Below, in pieces: positions 35,839 to 46,381 of a stretch of 49,982 bases of DNA. The stretch's first letter is position 1. Each line of letters starts with the position of its first letter. The stretch comes from Micrococcales bacterium (GTDB lineage Bacteria; Actinomycetota; Actinomycetes; Actinomycetales; Cellulomonadaceae). The DNA lies in the NCBI GenBank assembly GCA_009777345.1, contig WRMB01000027.1, positions 1-49,982 of the forward strand. Reading direction: 5' to 3'. The translations under genes and the position numbers were made by a program. A model generated the notes under the pieces. That model searched no databases and had not been told where the DNA came from. It saw nothing but the letters and a program-made list of their open reading frames with translations.

Positions 35839-36852
35839 GTGAAACGTTCTTCTCGAGGTGTGCGTCGTATCGTGCCTCTCCTCGCAGTCACCGTCCTCGC
35901 CGTAGGCCTCGGGGTCGACAGCGCTGGCGCCGCCCCTGACGCTCGGGCTGAGACGGTCGGTGTCGTGGTCCTCGGCGACTCGTACTCCGCCGGCAACGGG
36001 ACAGCGCTCGGCAAGGCGTCGGCCAACGGCCCCAACCGCGGATACCTGGACGGCGCCTACCGGAGCAACCGGAGCTACGGCCAGGAGTACGTGAACTGGC
36101 TCAACGCCCAGGGTGTCTCGGCGTCGCTGACGAACCTGGCCGCTTCTGGCGCCGTCACCACGACGGTGCTGCGCGAGCAGGTGCCCGCGGTCCCCGTCGG
36201 CACGGATGTCGTCATGCTGACCATCGGCGGGAACGACGGCGAGTTCCGCGATATCGTCCAGCGGTGCTTCGCGGTGGCGGTACGGTCGGCCACGGGCTGC
36301 CAGGGTGCGGTCACCACTGCCGAGCAGCGTTTCCCGGAGATCGTCGAGAACACGCGACAGATCCTGGAGGCCCTGGAGCAGCGGCTGGGCCCAGACGTCG
36401 AGGTCGTCCTGGTGGGCTACCCGCGCATGGCTCTCGACGTGAGGTACACGCTGAGCGAGCCGAGGACGGTCCGTGACGCCAACGGAAGATCACGCAGCGA
36501 GCTCTTCACCTACGAAGCCGGCCGGGCTGTCCGCGGGTTGGGTGCGTCCGTCGACGTCTGGCAGCGTGAGCGCCTGGTCGAGCCGTGGAACCTGGCCCAC
36601 GACCTTCGTGTGACCTACGTGCCGACGGCGGCCGCCTTCGCCGGTCACGAGCCCGACCCCAGCGCGCTCACCAGGAACAGCTACCGCTGGGTCAACGAGT
36701 TCTTCGAGACGGGAGGCACCGTCGGGGCGAACGGCAAGACCGTCTCCGTGTTCAGCAGCGACGCGAACAACTGGTACCACCCGAACATCGCTGGCCACCG
36801 GGCGATCGCCGCAGAGATCGCACAGGTGTTCGGAATGCCCGACGTGCGCTAG
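35839..36852 (+). CDS. secreted SGNH/GDSL hydrolase
   Basis: A 337-residue exported esterase/lipase-type protein. The signal peptide runs from VKRSSRGVRR through a hydrophobic core to about AGAAPDA. Block I is VVLGDSYSAGNG (nucleophile Ser), block III GGNDGEF, and block V NWYHPNIAGH with the catalytic Asp/His region (the usual DxxH reads NWYHPN, with H as the general base). The GTG at 35839 is behind GAGAGAGAGG; the frame is open from 35671, but that part is the pseudogene relic. The relic's promoter-like sequence may now drive this gene (inference). Confidence 0.88.
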   Translation: MKRSSRGVRRIVPLLAVTVLAVGLGVDSAGAAPDARAETVGVVVLGDSYSAGNGTALGKASANGPNRGYLDGAYRSNRSYGQEYVNWLNAQGVSASLTNLAASGAVTTTVLREQVPAVPVGTDVVMLTIGGNDGEFRDIVQRCFAVAVRSATGCQGAVTTAEQRFPEIVENTRQILEALEQRLGPDVEVVLVGYPRMALDVRYTLSEPRTVRDANGRSRSELFTYEAGRAVRGLGASVDVWQRERLVEPWNLAHDLRVTYVPTAAAFAGHEPDPSALTRNSYRWVNEFFETGGTVGANGKTVSVFSSDANNWYHPNIAGHRAIAAEIAQVFGMPDVR

Positions 36853-37047
36853 TGGTGCCAAATTGAAGTATCTTTACACGTGATTTTGGTTGCAATCGAG
36901 CATCTGCTGCCAGTCGCGTTGGAGGATCTGGACCTTCTCGATGATGTCGGCTGCGGTGGCGACCCCCTGACGCCCTGGTGGCGACCCGCCGGTAGACGGT
37001 CTGGGGCGGCGTCGACGACCACGGTTCGAGACCGCCCGGGCGCCGCT
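36853..37047. other. intergenic region with possible opposite-strand gene remnant
   Basis: On the minus strand, 36966-36874 reads VATAADIIEKVQILQRDWQQ and ends NQNH-V-stop, which looks more protein-like than the surroundings but has no start of its own. It is somewhat AT-richer (GTATCTTTACACGTG near 36868). I treat it as a possible decayed gene tail, not a CDS. Confidence 0.3.
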
Positions 37048-37155
37048 CGGCAGTTTCAGCCGGTCCGGCCAGCCGGACGGGCCCGTCCGCGGCTGTAGGA
37101 TAGAAACAGGTAGAATAGTGTAAAAGTTGCGCTGTTCTGCTGGTGGGCCTGTGCG
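37048..37155 (+). promoter_or_regulatory. duplicated AT-rich promoter region
   Basis: The segment TGTAGGATAGAAACAGGTAG followed by AATAGTGTAAAA (from 37096) is much more AT-rich than the genome and recurs almost unchanged at about 35615-35646 upstream of the relic. TAGAAT and TAGGAT could serve as -10 elements. Conservation between the two copies suggests it is functional. Confidence 0.5.
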
Positions 37156-37989
37156 GTGCCAGACGGGCGTGTCGTGAAGAGGCTGCGACGAGTCCGGCAC
37201 CCTGCGGGTCCGTGCATCAGCGTCGGCGATAGTAGGTGGTCCGTGGTGGACGCTCTGGACAACATCGTGCCTGTCGGCTCCCTCCGCAGCGACTGGTTGG
37301 GGGTCTGGTCCAAGGTCGTAGAGGGGCCGGACGAGGTCGTGCCGGTCGATCCGGTCCCCAGCGCCTGGCCGAAGGACTGGCGCAAGGCGGTCGAGGCGTT
37401 CCGGGCCAGCAGGCCGGACACCTTCGCGTGGTCGTGCGACTGGCACAGCTCTGGCCGTGCCGTCCGCCGGACGTGCCGACGGGTGTTCGCGGTGCTCGAG
37501 CTGCGCCACGGTCAGGTGCGGAACGTGGACTGGGTGCTGATCCCGGTCCGGGGCACGCTGTGGCCGATGTTCCTGGAAGAGTTCCGGAGCCTGCCCGCCG
37601 ATCGTCAGGCCCGGATCGCGGCCAACCTCGCGTGCCACAACGCGGCGCTGGCCGCGAAGTTCACCGACCGTCGGGTGCAGGAGGCGCTGGAGAAGATGGG
37701 CGGCCAGGTGGTGTGGAACACGCTGGAGCCGTTCGACCGCAGCCTGTCCTTCGCCGCGCTCGCGGACCAGAACCGCCTGGTCCCGGACATGGTCCGGGCC
37801 GAGCTGGACGGGGGTCTGATCGTGGACGTGGCCTTCCGGCGTCCCGGTGGGTGCCGGGTGTCCGTCGTGAACGAGGGCGGTCGGGGCAGCTGGTCGACGA
37901 GCGACGTCCTCTACGAGCGCCAGGTCGCCGACGGCGCCGAGCTGGACGCGGCGGTCCGGGAGGCGGCCGCGCTGCTGGCGAGCTGCTGA
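37156..37989 (+). CDS. uncharacterised protein, intact copy of a duplicated gene
   Basis: A 277-residue cytoplasmic-looking protein with no signal peptide or membrane helix. The N-terminal half is Trp-rich (SDWLGVWSKVV, WPKDWRKAVEAF, WSCDWHSSG). The middle has NVDWVLIPVRGTLWPMFLEE and a helical segment; the end has PGGCRVSVVNEGGRGSW. I do not recognise the family. The GTG at 37156 is supported by the relic, which has ATG at the same place. The relic upstream of the SGNH gene shows it was duplicated and one copy decayed. Confidence 0.7.
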   Translation: MPDGRVVKRLRRVRHPAGPCISVGDSRWSVVDALDNIVPVGSLRSDWLGVWSKVVEGPDEVVPVDPVPSAWPKDWRKAVEAFRASRPDTFAWSCDWHSSGRAVRRTCRRVFAVLELRHGQVRNVDWVLIPVRGTLWPMFLEEFRSLPADRQARIAANLACHNAALAAKFTDRRVQEALEKMGGQVVWNTLEPFDRSLSFAALADQNRLVPDMVRAELDGGLIVDVAFRRPGGCRVSVVNEGGRGSWSTSDVLYERQVADGAELDAAVREAAALLASC

Positions 37990-38013
37990 CAGAGACTCAG
38001 GTGCGACGGTCTA

Positions 38014-38622
38014 CTAGGTGTCGGCGGTCGCGGGGGCGGGTTGCATCTGGTCCAGGTGGACCTGGTGGTGCACGGCGGCGGCGGCGGTAGCGGCGAGGAC
38101 GGCCTTGAGCAGGTCGCCGGGCAGGAACGCGGCGGCCTGGCCTGCGGTGAGCAGCAGGTCCTGGTGCGTCACGACGGCCCACCAGGGGATCCCGAGCGCG
38201 TAGTCCACGCCGACGCCGCCGACCAGGCAGGCCCCGACCAGGCCGAAGGCGCGGAACCTGACGGGCAGGCGCAGGGCGTGGCGGGCCAGCAGGCCGACGA
38301 CCAGCACGGCAGGCAGCCAACCGAGCAGGAACCCGCCGGTGGGGCTGGTGATCACCCCGATGCCGCCGCGTCCGCCGGACAGCACCGGCAGCGAGGCGAC
38401 GACCAGCACGATGACCACCGCGACTGCGGCGGTGCCGCGTCGCGGGCCGAGCACCGCCCCGGCCAGCATCACGCCCAGGGTCTGCGCGGTGATCGGGACG
38501 GCCAGGCCGAAGGCGTACAGCGAGGGCACCGCGCCCAGCGCTACGATCACGGCCGCGAACAGGGCGACCTCCGCGACGGCCCGGGCCTTGACCAGGTCCG
38601 TCGTCTTGGTCGGTTCTGTCAT
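38014..38622 (-). CDS. bioY: biotin ECF transporter substrate-binding protein BioY
   Basis: A 202-residue membrane protein with about six helices. BioY hallmarks are FGLAVPITAQTLGVMLAGAVLGPRRG (ends FGLAVPITAQT and LAGAVLGPRRG) and the SPTGGFLLGWLPAV motif. It captures biotin as the S component. The ATG at 38622 follows AGGAGGAACG and overlaps the bioN stop (ATGA). It is the third gene of the bioM-bioN-bioY operon. Confidence 0.95.
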   Translation of the reverse strand: MTEPTKTTDLVKARAVAEVALFAAVIVALGAVPSLYAFGLAVPITAQTLGVMLAGAVLGPRRGTAAVAVVIVLVVASLPVLSGGRGGIGVITSPTGGFLLGWLPAVLVVGLLARHALRLPVRFRAFGLVGACLVGGVGVDYALGIPWWAVVTHQDLLLTAGQAAAFLPGDLLKAVLAATAAAAVHHQVHLDQMQPAPATADT

Positions 38623-39302
38623 CGTTCCTCCTGTGCGGTGCCTGTAGGGCGGGAAGGCGGGACCGCCACGTCGTGTCCCGCGAGAGGGATGGCGGCGGTG
38701 CGGTCGAAGAAGGACCGGGCGACGATGGCCTCGGCCAGGGTGCGGGAGCGGTCCAGGCAGCGCACCAGCAGCGGGACGGTCACCGGCAGCACCGCGGGGC
38801 GCAGGCCGCGGGCCCGCTGGGCGTCGCGCAGCGTCTCCGCCTGCCGCACCAGCTCGGGGACGAAGCGTATGGTCAGCGCCACGGTCAGGGCCAGGGTATC
38901 GGGCCGCAGACCGACCCGGCGCAGCGGGCGGGCGGCGCGCAGCACCGTGTCCAGCAGCTCTTCGGGGGCGGTCGAGGCCATCACGGCCAGGGCGGGCAGG
39001 CACAGCGCGACCATGCGCAGCACCGAGGTGGTCGCGGTGGCCGCGTCCCGGGTGAGCAGCTGCAGCCCGACCGTCACGACCAGCGCCACCGCCCACCAGG
39101 CGACCAGGCTGCCGAGCCGTCGCCACACCGGCCGGGCCGCGACCAGCGCGAGAGTGCCGACCAACCCGACGCTGCCGAGCACCCAGCCCGACGCCGACAC
39201 CGCGCACAGCACCCCCAGCGCGACGATCGTCACCAGCTTGGCCGACGCCGGGACCGCGCGTAGCGGTCCGGCCCGGGGCTGGGTGTCGGTGAGCAGCGTC
39301 AT
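38619..39302 (-). CDS. bioN: ECF transporter transmembrane protein BioN
   Basis: A 227-residue EcfT-type membrane protein with hydrophobic segments between about 25 and 115. The cytoplasmic coupling motifs are AQRARG (QRARGLRP) and the later SRTLAEAIVARSF segment, corresponding to the two Ala-Arg-Gly-type signatures. It links BioY to the ATPase. Start ATG at 39302 and stop both overlap neighbours by ATGA, so the operon is tightly coupled. Confidence 0.92.
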   Translation of the reverse strand: MTLLTDTQPRAGPLRAVPASAKLVTIVALGVLCAVSASGWVLGSVGLVGTLALVAARPVWRRLGSLVAWWAVALVVTVGLQLLTRDAATATTSVLRMVALCLPALAVMASTAPEELLDTVLRAARPLRRVGLRPDTLALTVALTIRFVPELVRQAETLRDAQRARGLRPAVLPVTVPLLVRCLDRSRTLAEAIVARSFFDRTAAIPLAGHDVAVPPSRPTGTAQEER

Positions 39303-40174
39303 CGCGCTTCTGTTCCCAGCGCGCAAGGCTCGCCCGGTTCAGGGCTGACGTCGAGGGACGAAGCTCGGGACGAGGGACGAACTTGTTGCTTCGTCCCTCG
39401 TCCCGAGCTTCGTCCCTCGACAGGAGGCCGGTCGCTGGTCAGAGGTGGGGTCTGTGCGGCACAGGTGCGGGCCGCCAGCTCGCGGTAGGCGACCAGGGCC
39501 GGGCCCGGCGCGTCGTCGGCGACGATCTGCCCGTCGTCGAGCACCAGTACCCGGTCGAACCTGTCAACCGGGTGTCCGGTGGACCCGGCGAGCAGGTCCA
39601 GGTCGTGGGTGGCGACGACGGCCTGCACGTCCAGCCCGGCCAGCACCTGGGCGAACCGTAACGACCGGGCGAGGTCCAGCGTCCCCGTCGGTTCGTCGAA
39701 CAGCACCGTGGCCGGTTCCACGACCAGCACCGCGGCCAGGGCGACCATCTGCTTCTCCCCGCCGGACAGCGTCGCCGCGGCCCGTCCGGCCAGGTGCTCG
39801 ATGCCGAACCGGGCCAGCACCGCCGCGACCCGCCGGTCGCGTTCCGCCGTCGGCACCCCCCGGTTCTTCAGGCCGAACGCGATATCGTCGGCCACGACGG
39901 GCATGACGATCTGGTCGGCCGGGTCCTGGAAGCAGAAACCGACCCGACGGCGCACCTCACGTCCGTCGCGCACCGGGTCCAGCCCGGCCACGCGTACCCG
40001 CCCGGTGTCCGGCGCGACCAGCCCGTCCAGCAGCCGCAGCAGCGTGGACTTGCCCGACCCGTTGGCCCCGACGACGCCGATCCGCCGCTCGTCGGCCACC
40101 AGGTGCTCGATCCGCAGCACCGTACGACCGTCGTGGCGCACGGTGACGTCGTCGAGCTCCAGCACCGGCCTCAT
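39299..40174 (-). CDS. bioM: biotin ECF transporter ATPase BioM, with palindrome-encoded C-terminal tail
   Basis: A 291-residue ABC ATPase: Walker A GANGSGKST, Q-loop FCFQDPADQIV, signature LSGGEKQMV, Walker B ATVLFDEPTG and H-switch ATHDLD. It energises biotin uptake with BioN and BioY. The ABC domain is complete by about residue 235. The last ~50 residues are unusual: the perfect 32-bp palindrome at 39350-39421 lies inside the frame and encodes the Arg/Ser-rich stretch containing GRSSGRGTKQQ and RPSSRASSLD. The stop overlaps the bioN start. ATG start at 40174. Confidence 0.94.
   Translation of the reverse strand: MRPVLELDDVTVRHDGRTVLRIEHLVADERRIGVVGANGSGKSTLLRLLDGLVAPDTGRVRVAGLDPVRDGREVRRRVGFCFQDPADQIVMPVVADDIAFGLKNRGVPTAERDRRVAAVLARFGIEHLAGRAAATLSGGEKQMVALAAVLVVEPATVLFDEPTGTLDLARSLRFAQVLAGLDVQAVVATHDLDLLAGSTGHPVDRFDRVLVLDDGQIVADDAPGPALVAYRELAARTCAAQTPPLTSDRPPVEGRSSGRGTKQQVRPSSRASSLDVSPEPGEPCALGTEAR
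39350..39421. repeat. perfect 32-bp-stem palindrome, family D, inside bioM
   Basis: Perfect 32-bp arms (39350-39381 and 39390-39421) with an 8-nt loop. GAGGGACGAA occurs twice per arm at a 19-bp period (39353 and 39372). Unlike the other families it lies within a coding sequence, near the bioM 3' end. Confidence 0.97.
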
Positions 40175-40360
40175 GCCGCAAGACCCTAGTCAGCCGCCTC
40201 GTACCCGACCGTTGCCGATCCGCACAGCACCGGAGCGGAGTCCTTGGTCAGGGCGTGTCTCCCGATTCTGCGCCCGCCCCGGCGGGTCAGCGCGGGTCGG
40301 TGACGGAGGCGAGCAGCACCGGCCACCCGCACGACGAGCATGAACGGCCGGAGGCGAGGG

Positions 40361-42019
40361 TCAGGACTCCTGGGTGGGGGCAGTCTCGATGGGCTGCCCG
40401 CCCCGGGTGCGGCGCCGGTTGCGCCGCCGCCGGGGCTGGTCGGCGCGGTCGCCGCCCTCGGCGGGGGCGGCGGTGCGCTGGCGGGCCTTGTCGCCGGACG
40501 TACCGCGGGCCTCGTCGTCCCGGGAACGGTTGCGCGACCCCTGCCTGCTGCTGCGGTCCCGGCCACCCCGCCCGCCGCCCCGTCCGTCACGCCCGTTGTC
40601 ACGTCGGTCGTCGCGCTTCGGGGTGCGCTTGCCGGTCTCGCCGAGGTCCTCGATCGCCTCGGCGGCCAGGCCCGCCCGGGTGCGCTGGGCCTTGGGCAGG
40701 GTGCCGGTGACGCCCTCGGGGATGTCCAGGTCGGTGTAGACGTGGTCGGAGGTGGAGTAGGTCTCCGGGGGGTCGGGGATGTCCAGCTCCAGGGCCTTGT
40801 CGATGAGCGTCCAGCGGGGCACGTCGTCCCAGTCCACGAAGGTCACCGCGGTGCCGGTGTTGCCGGCCCGGCCGGTGCGGCCGGTGCGGTGCAGGTAGAC
40901 CTTCTCGTCCTCGGGGCACTGGTAGTTGACGACGTGGGTGACATCGTCCACGTCGATACCGCGGGCGGCGACGTCCGTGGCGACCAGCACGTCCACCTTG
41001 CCGTGGCGGAAGGCGCGCAGCGCCTGCTCCCGGGCGCCCTGGCCCAGGTCGCCGTGGATGGCCCCGGCGGCGAACCCGCGTTCGGTCAGCTCGTCGGCCA
41101 CCTTGGCGGCGGTGCGCTTGGTGCGGGCGAACACGATGGTCAGGCCCCGGCCGCGGGCCTGCAGGATCCGGGCCAGCAGCTCGATCTTGTCCAGGGCGTG
41201 CGCGCGGTAGGCGACCTGGCGGATGTCCTTGACGGTCTGCCCCGCGTCGTCGGGGTCGGCGGCGCGGATATGCGTGGGCCGGGTCATGTACCGGCGGGCC
41301 ATCGCCACGACCGGGCCGGGCATGGTCGCGGAGAACAGCATGGTGTGCCGGGTGGCGGGGGTAGCGGCGATCAGCTTCTCCACATCGGGCAGGAAGCCCA
41401 GGTCGAGCATCTCGTCGGCCTCGTCCAGCACCACCGTGCCGACCGCGGACAGGTCCAGGGCCCGCTGGTTCACCAGGTCGACCATGCGGCCCGGGGTGCC
41501 GACGACGACGTCCGCGCCCCGCTTGAGCGCCTCGACCTGCGGTTCGTAGGCCCGGCCGCCGTACACCTGCACGATGCGGACCTTGCGCTTGGTCGAGGCC
41601 GTGGCCAGGTCACCTGCCACCTGCACGGCCAGCTCACGGGTCGGCACGACGACCATCGCCTGCGGCTTGCCGGGGGCGCGCAGGTCGTCGTAGCCGGGCT
41701 CGCCGGGGGCGGTGGTGTGCTCCAGCAGCGGGATGCCGAAACCGAGCGTCTTGCCGGTGCCGGTCTTGGCCTGGCCGATGATGTCCTGCTTGGTCAGGGC
41801 CACGGGCAGGGTCATGGCCTGGATGGGGAACGGGTGGGAGATACCGACGGCGTCCAGCGCGTCGATGATCTCGCGGCGCACGTCGAAGTCGGCGAACGCC
41901 GCGTCCACCGTCTGCACCGAGACCGCGGCGCGCGAGCCGGTCGGGGCCTCGGTGGGCAGCGCGTCGGCGGCGGTGCGCCGGTCGTCGGGCTGGGCAGATT
42001 CTTCTCGCTGCTCGGTCAT
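40361..42019 (-). CDS. DEAD-box ATP-dependent RNA helicase
   Basis: A 552-residue DEAD-box helicase. The Q motif is in HPFPIQAMTLPVAL; motif I AKTGTGKT, PTRELAVQV, GTPGRMVD, DEAD (VLDEADEMLD), SAT (LFSATMPGP), ATDVAARGIDV and HRTGRTGRAG are all present. The C-terminal ~110 residues are Arg/Gly/Asp-rich (RDGRGGGRGGRDRS), typical of RNA-annealing tails. In mycobacteria the rhlE-type helicase has the same neighbours (DUF3107, adnA). ATG start at 42019. Confidence 0.94.
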   Translation of the reverse strand: MTEQREESAQPDDRRTAADALPTEAPTGSRAAVSVQTVDAAFADFDVRREIIDALDAVGISHPFPIQAMTLPVALTKQDIIGQAKTGTGKTLGFGIPLLEHTTAPGEPGYDDLRAPGKPQAMVVVPTRELAVQVAGDLATASTKRKVRIVQVYGGRAYEPQVEALKRGADVVVGTPGRMVDLVNQRALDLSAVGTVVLDEADEMLDLGFLPDVEKLIAATPATRHTMLFSATMPGPVVAMARRYMTRPTHIRAADPDDAGQTVKDIRQVAYRAHALDKIELLARILQARGRGLTIVFARTKRTAAKVADELTERGFAAGAIHGDLGQGAREQALRAFRHGKVDVLVATDVAARGIDVDDVTHVVNYQCPEDEKVYLHRTGRTGRAGNTGTAVTFVDWDDVPRWTLIDKALELDIPDPPETYSTSDHVYTDLDIPEGVTGTLPKAQRTRAGLAAEAIEDLGETGKRTPKRDDRRDNGRDGRGGGRGGRDRSSRQGSRNRSRDDEARGTSGDKARQRTAAPAEGGDRADQPRRRRNRRRTRGGQPIETAPTQES

Positions 42020-42411
42020 GGGAGTGATCGCTCGTTTCGTCAGTGGCAGCGCGCACCCGCACCCCCGGGCGAGGAAGCGCGGCGGGCACGAAAGGCCACA
42101 ACCAGGCGGCAGCCGATCGTGAGCATGGCCACCCGCGAGAGGGCGACGAAAGGGTCATCGAGACGACCGGTCAACCGATGTACACGGGCCAGCATACTCC
42201 CCTGGGACCGTCCGCCCTGGTGAACCAGGTTCACGGCGCGTCGTCGCCAGCCTCGCCCTGCGGGTCGGCGGCCCTTTTTCGGGCGACGGCAGGGAGCCCG
42301 CTCGTCACCCGGACCGCCGACGCCGCGGAACCGTCGAAGGTGCTCCACGAGCTCACCGCCACGTACCGTCGAGCACGTCCGAGGCATGTCCACGCTCGGC
42401 CCGAGCGGGCT
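42020..42411. other. 392-bp gap, helicase 5' region; no gene seen
   Basis: Lies between the helicase start and the DUF3107 stop, both on the minus strand. It should hold the helicase promoter and leader. A short opposite-context frame (MLARVHRLTGRLDDPFVALS, minus strand) is open but has no supporting signal. A CCCTTTTTCGGG stretch at about 42271-42282 is the only local oddity. Confidence 0.4.
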
Positions 42412-42639
42412 TCACAGCGAGCTGAAACCCACCCGGCCGCGCGTCTCGGCACCGATCTCGATGTAGCCGATGGCCGCGGTGGGCACGATGACCCGACGGC
42501 CCCGCTGGTCAGTCAGGTCCAGGGCGCCCTTGCCCGACGACAGGGCGTCGTGCACCGCCTTGGTGACTTCTTCGACCGTCTGGTCCGAGTCGAGGGTGAC
42601 CTCGCGCGGCAGGTTCTGCACGCCGATGGTGATCTCCAC
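42412..42639 (-). CDS. DUF3107 family protein
   Basis: A 75-residue protein beginning VEITIGVQNLPREVTLDSDQ and ending in a GRVGF-type tail, matching the small actinobacterial DUF3107 family (mycobacterial TB9.4/Rv3208A type). Function is not established. The GTG at 42639 is behind a perfect AAGGAGGT, which overrides the longer open frame to 43032. Its gene neighbourhood (DEAD-box helicase, adnA) is conserved. Confidence 0.93.
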   Translation of the reverse strand: MEITIGVQNLPREVTLDSDQTVEEVTKAVHDALSSGKGALDLTDQRGRRVIVPTAAIGYIEIGAETRGRVGFSSL

Positions 42640-42722
42640 CGGTACCTCCTTGTTCGCAGGGCAGGTGCCTGCGTCGATCCTATGTGCCGCCGCGGACGAC
42701 GACGAACCGCTACGACGCGCCT

Positions 42723-42777
42723 CCCGTATCAGATCTGGTACGGGCTGTGCCGGATCTGGTACGTGCGCGATGCGCAC
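42723..42777. promoter_or_regulatory. paired CAGATCTG-type operator upstream of kinase gene
   Basis: CCCGTATCAGATCTGGTACG (42723 on) is part of a near-perfect 22-bp palindrome (one mismatched pair). GATCTGGTAC repeats 21 bp later (42732 and 42753), followed by a GTGCGC-GAT-GCGCAC inverted repeat (42763-42777). The second GATCTGGTAC ends 62 nt before the kinase start. The core matches the tandem sites at 19011-19050. Confidence 0.6.
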
Positions 42778-43883
42778 TTTCTGGCCCGGTGGGGTGGAAA
42801 GAGGCATTAGCCTGGGTCTTGAGATGAGCTCCCGTGGGCAACCGACCGTGCTGGCCGACCGGTACGAGCTGGGCGAGGTCCTCGGCCGGGGCGGCATGGC
42901 CGAGGTGCGCCTCGCGCGCGACCGGCGGCTGGGCCGCACCGTGGCGGTCAAGATGATGCGGGCCGACCTGGTGGACCGGGCGGACTTCGTCGCCCGGTTC
43001 GGCAAGGAGGCGCGGTCCGTCGCCGCGCTCAACCACCCGACGGTCGTGGCGGTCTACGACTCCGGCGAGGCCCGGTCGCCCCGGGTCGACGGGACCGATG
43101 TCGTGCCGTACATCGTCATGGAGTACGTCACGGGCCGGACGCTCGGCCAGCTGATCGACGAGGGCCCGGTGCCGCTGGGCCAGGCGTTGAGCGTCACCGC
43201 CGACGTGCTCACCGCGCTGGAGCACGCCCACGCCGCGGGGATCGTCCACCGGGACATCAAGCCGAGCAACGTCATGCTGACGCCGACCGGGGCGGCGAAG
43301 GTCATGGACTTCGGCATCGCGCGGGTGCTCTCCGACGCCACGATGACGACGACCGTGGTCGCCACCCCCCACTACGTGTCGCCGGAGCACGCCCACGGGC
43401 TGCGGGTGGACGCCCGCAGCGACCTGTACTCCGTCGGGTGCATGCTGTTCGAGCTGCTCACCGGCCGCCCCCCGTTCGTGGCCGAGACATCGCTCGCCGT
43501 GGTGCTCCAGCACCTCAACGAACCGCCGCCGCAGCCCAGCGCCGTGCGGCCCGGCGTGCCACCGGTACTGGACCGGGTGATGACCAAGGCCCTCGCCAAG
43601 GAACGCGACGACCGCTACCAGACCGCCGCGCAGTTCCGTGACGACCTGGAGGCCGTCGTCCGCGGCCAGGAGCCGCCGGTGGCCGGTCCGGGCCCGGCTG
43701 GGCCGACGCTGGCGGCCACCGCGCTGGTCGCGTCGACACCCCCGGAGCCACCGCCCGTGGCAGGCCCGGTCTTCGAGCCGCCTGCGGCCGTCGTCGACCG
43801 GCTGCGGTCCGACGTCTCGTCCTTCCAGCCGACCGTGACGGACCCGGCCCTCGGGCCGACGACGCCCCAGGCGCCGCACGGGC

Positions 43884-43985
43884 TGCCTGACCGTGCCGAC
43901 AGGCGGGTCGTGCCTGACCGTGCCGACAGGCGGGTCATGCCTGACCGTGCCGACAGGCGGGTCATGCCTGACCGTGCCGACGCGC
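43884..43985. repeat. 27-bp coding minisatellite
   Basis: Units of TGCCTGACCGTGCCGACAGG plus CGGGTCG start at 43884, 43911, 43938 and 43965 (last partial). Copies are nearly identical at DNA level, so copy number may vary between strains. In frame it encodes the kinase's juxtamembrane linker. Confidence 0.95.
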
Positions 43986-44503
43986 CGGTTGGGGTCGACC
44001 AGCCACGTCGGGTCGGCGTCGGGTGGCTGGTCGGGGCGCTGGTCCTGGTGGTCGTGGTCGCCTGTGCCGCCTGGTGGTGGCCCCGGGGCGGCGCCGCGCC
44101 TCAGACCAGCCCGACCGGGGCGGCCCAGGCGGGCCCCCAGGGTCGGCCCACCCCAGTCTCTCCGGCCGACCCGGCTGACTCGAACCCCGAGGACCCGTCC
44201 GACCAGTCCGCCTCCGGTACCGGCCAGCCGGCCGGCCCCGGCCGCGACGGCGGGGAGATCTCGCTGGACGACCTCAAGGACTGGTTGGTGCCGCCCAACG
44301 CGGGTGCACCAGCCACCCAGGAGCGGTCTATCGGCAACCAGGCTGTGTCCAGCCTGACCTACCAGTCCAGGGACACGGTCGAAAACCTCGCCGGGTACTA
44401 CCAGAACGTTCTCGCCGACACCGGGACGTACTTCGACCAGGACACTTCCGACGGGGAGTGGTTCGCCCACGCGTCGTCCGGCGGCTGGACCATCACGGTC
44501 ACC

Positions 44504-46171
<1,668 letters not shown>

Positions 46172-46381
46172 GGTCTACCGATTGGTACGAATCTGGTGAC
46201 GGCCGCCGACCGTCCTCGGCACCGGGGGGCCGAGGACGCCTGGCTCGTCTGCGGTACACGTCACACGGGGCTGATCGACCCTCGTGCACGGTCCCTGAAG
46301 CTTCAGGTGCACTCCCACCCGTTGGGTCGTCCCGGACGTGCGTGGACGGCCCCAGTGGGTGGTCCGTGGTGAGATCGAGGC

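Noticed and set aside
42040..42393. Minus-strand open frame upstream of the DEAD-box helicase as a leader gene
   Set aside because: No Shine-Dalgarno or recognisable domain; composition fits random GC-rich sequence.
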